The position numbers were made by a program, and so were the translations under genes. The notes below the pieces were generated by a model, which worked only from the letters and a program-made list of their open reading frames with translations, made no database searches and was not told the origin of the DNA. 64,000 bases of DNA from Chryseobacterium shigense (GTDB lineage: Bacteria > Bacteroidota > Bacteroidia > Flavobacteriales > Weeksellaceae), in assembly GCF_014207845.1 (NCBI RefSeq), contig NZ_JACHLC010000001.1, positions 124,001 to 188,000 of the forward strand. The letters are read 5' to 3'. This document shows, one piece after another, positions 63,715 through 64,000 of this stretch (position 1 is the stretch's first letter; every line of letters begins with the position of its first letter).

Positions 63715-64000
63715 TTATTGGATCAATGGAGCTGCCGCAGATCCGTTAGCAGAACCGCTGAGATTCTGGGTATTATTAAACTGTTTTGTATAGGCTTTAT
63801 CGAAAACCAATAAATTGAGAGTCCAGATCCCGGCAGGAAGAGAATCTGCGGGTTTAAATCCTGCATAATCAGCTTTAAGTCTCCATGTTCCGCCTTTTGG
63901 GTAAGCGAAAATCTGGGGTACTGGTGTCGCTACTTTACTCATGATGGTATATACCGGCTGTGTAAAGCCAAAGGATGAGAGTACAACCAGAAATTTGCCT
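63715..64000 (-). CDS. Exported protein, tandem paralogue 3 of 3 (5-prime end outside the window)
   Basis: The reading frame is open from the right window edge to the stop at 63715, so the start is outside. The visible part begins GKFLVVLSSFGFTQPVY and continues with GGTWRLKADYAGFK and AGIWTLNLLVFDKAYTKQF, aligning with paralogues 1 and 2. It ends GSAAAPLIQ. An internal ATG at 63942 is not the start. It precedes paralogue 2 by 14 bases and is probably the first visible gene of a longer array. Confidence 0.6.
   Translation of the reverse strand, partial: GKFLVVLSSFGFTQPVYTIMSKVATPVPQIFAYPKGGTWRLKADYAGFKPADSLPAGIWTLNLLVFDKAYTKQFNNTQNLSGSANGSAAAPLIQ

Overview
The window looks like a chromosomal segment of a Chryseobacterium-like flavobacterium (Bacteroidota, Weeksellaceae). 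This is an inference from four things: AT-rich genes with few Shine-Dalgarno sites and TAnnTTTG-type -7 promoter boxes; secreted proteins with type IX secretion (T9SS) C-terminal sorting tails; an S46 dipeptidyl-peptidase and TonB-dependent receptors; and a Bacteroidota-type (subtype iii) type VI secretion system. No phage, insertion sequence with a transposase, or CRISPR array was seen.

Left part (1-18.3 kb). A minus-strand housekeeping block (HU protein, a 29-residue basic peptide, start of an RNase G/E gene) is followed by a T6SS-iii island. A LuxR/FixJ-type regulator, whose receiver has Glu in place of the phospho-accepting Asp, is divergent from a structural operon: two TssO-like proteins, a PKD-domain membrane protein and the lipoprotein TssR. 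Next come the ClpV/TssH ATPase with a lytic transglycosylase, then tube protein Hcp/TssD, spike VgrG/TssI and an AT-rich cargo operon (LysM protein, membrane protein, PAAR-like protein with hydrophobic segments, membrane-anchored TPR protein). A second, almost identical hcp closes the cargo region. A third, decayed hcp keeps its promoter upstream of clpV. All three share the inverted-repeat box TCGTAGAATTACTACA. Sheath, baseplate and TssN genes (tssB, C, E, F, G, K, N) are not in the window and must be encoded elsewhere if the system works.

Middle part (18.4-34.3 kb). DNA polymerase I; a minus-strand group of small proteins including two lipoproteins and an Imm22-family immunity protein; a YdeI-like protein; an MgtC-like membrane protein; an NlpE-like lipoprotein; an S46 dipeptidyl-peptidase of probable DPP11 type; a deacetylase/acetyltransferase pair; an unlisted 55-residue double-glycine leader peptide; and an M16 peptidase. 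Intergenic spaces hold MITE-like and hairpin repeats.

Kdp region (34.3-45 kb). A potassium-uptake locus in an unusual form: an NtrC-type sigma-54 activator, three tiny membrane ORFs (the last is KdpF), kdpA, kdpB, kdpC, an outer-membrane porin, a stand-alone KdpD N-terminal sensor and a separate histidine kinase. The OmpR-type KdpE is missing; the NtrC-type protein is the likely partner.

Right part (45-64 kb). Two exported proteins of unknown function, a leucine-rich T9SS cargo protein, DNA ligase LigA, a large TonB-dependent receptor with a glycerophosphodiesterase, a short-chain dehydrogenase, PrmA, tRNA-Pro and tRNA-Arg, a secreted M43 metalloprotease with a T9SS tail, and a tandem array of three related exported proteins, the last cut by the window edge.
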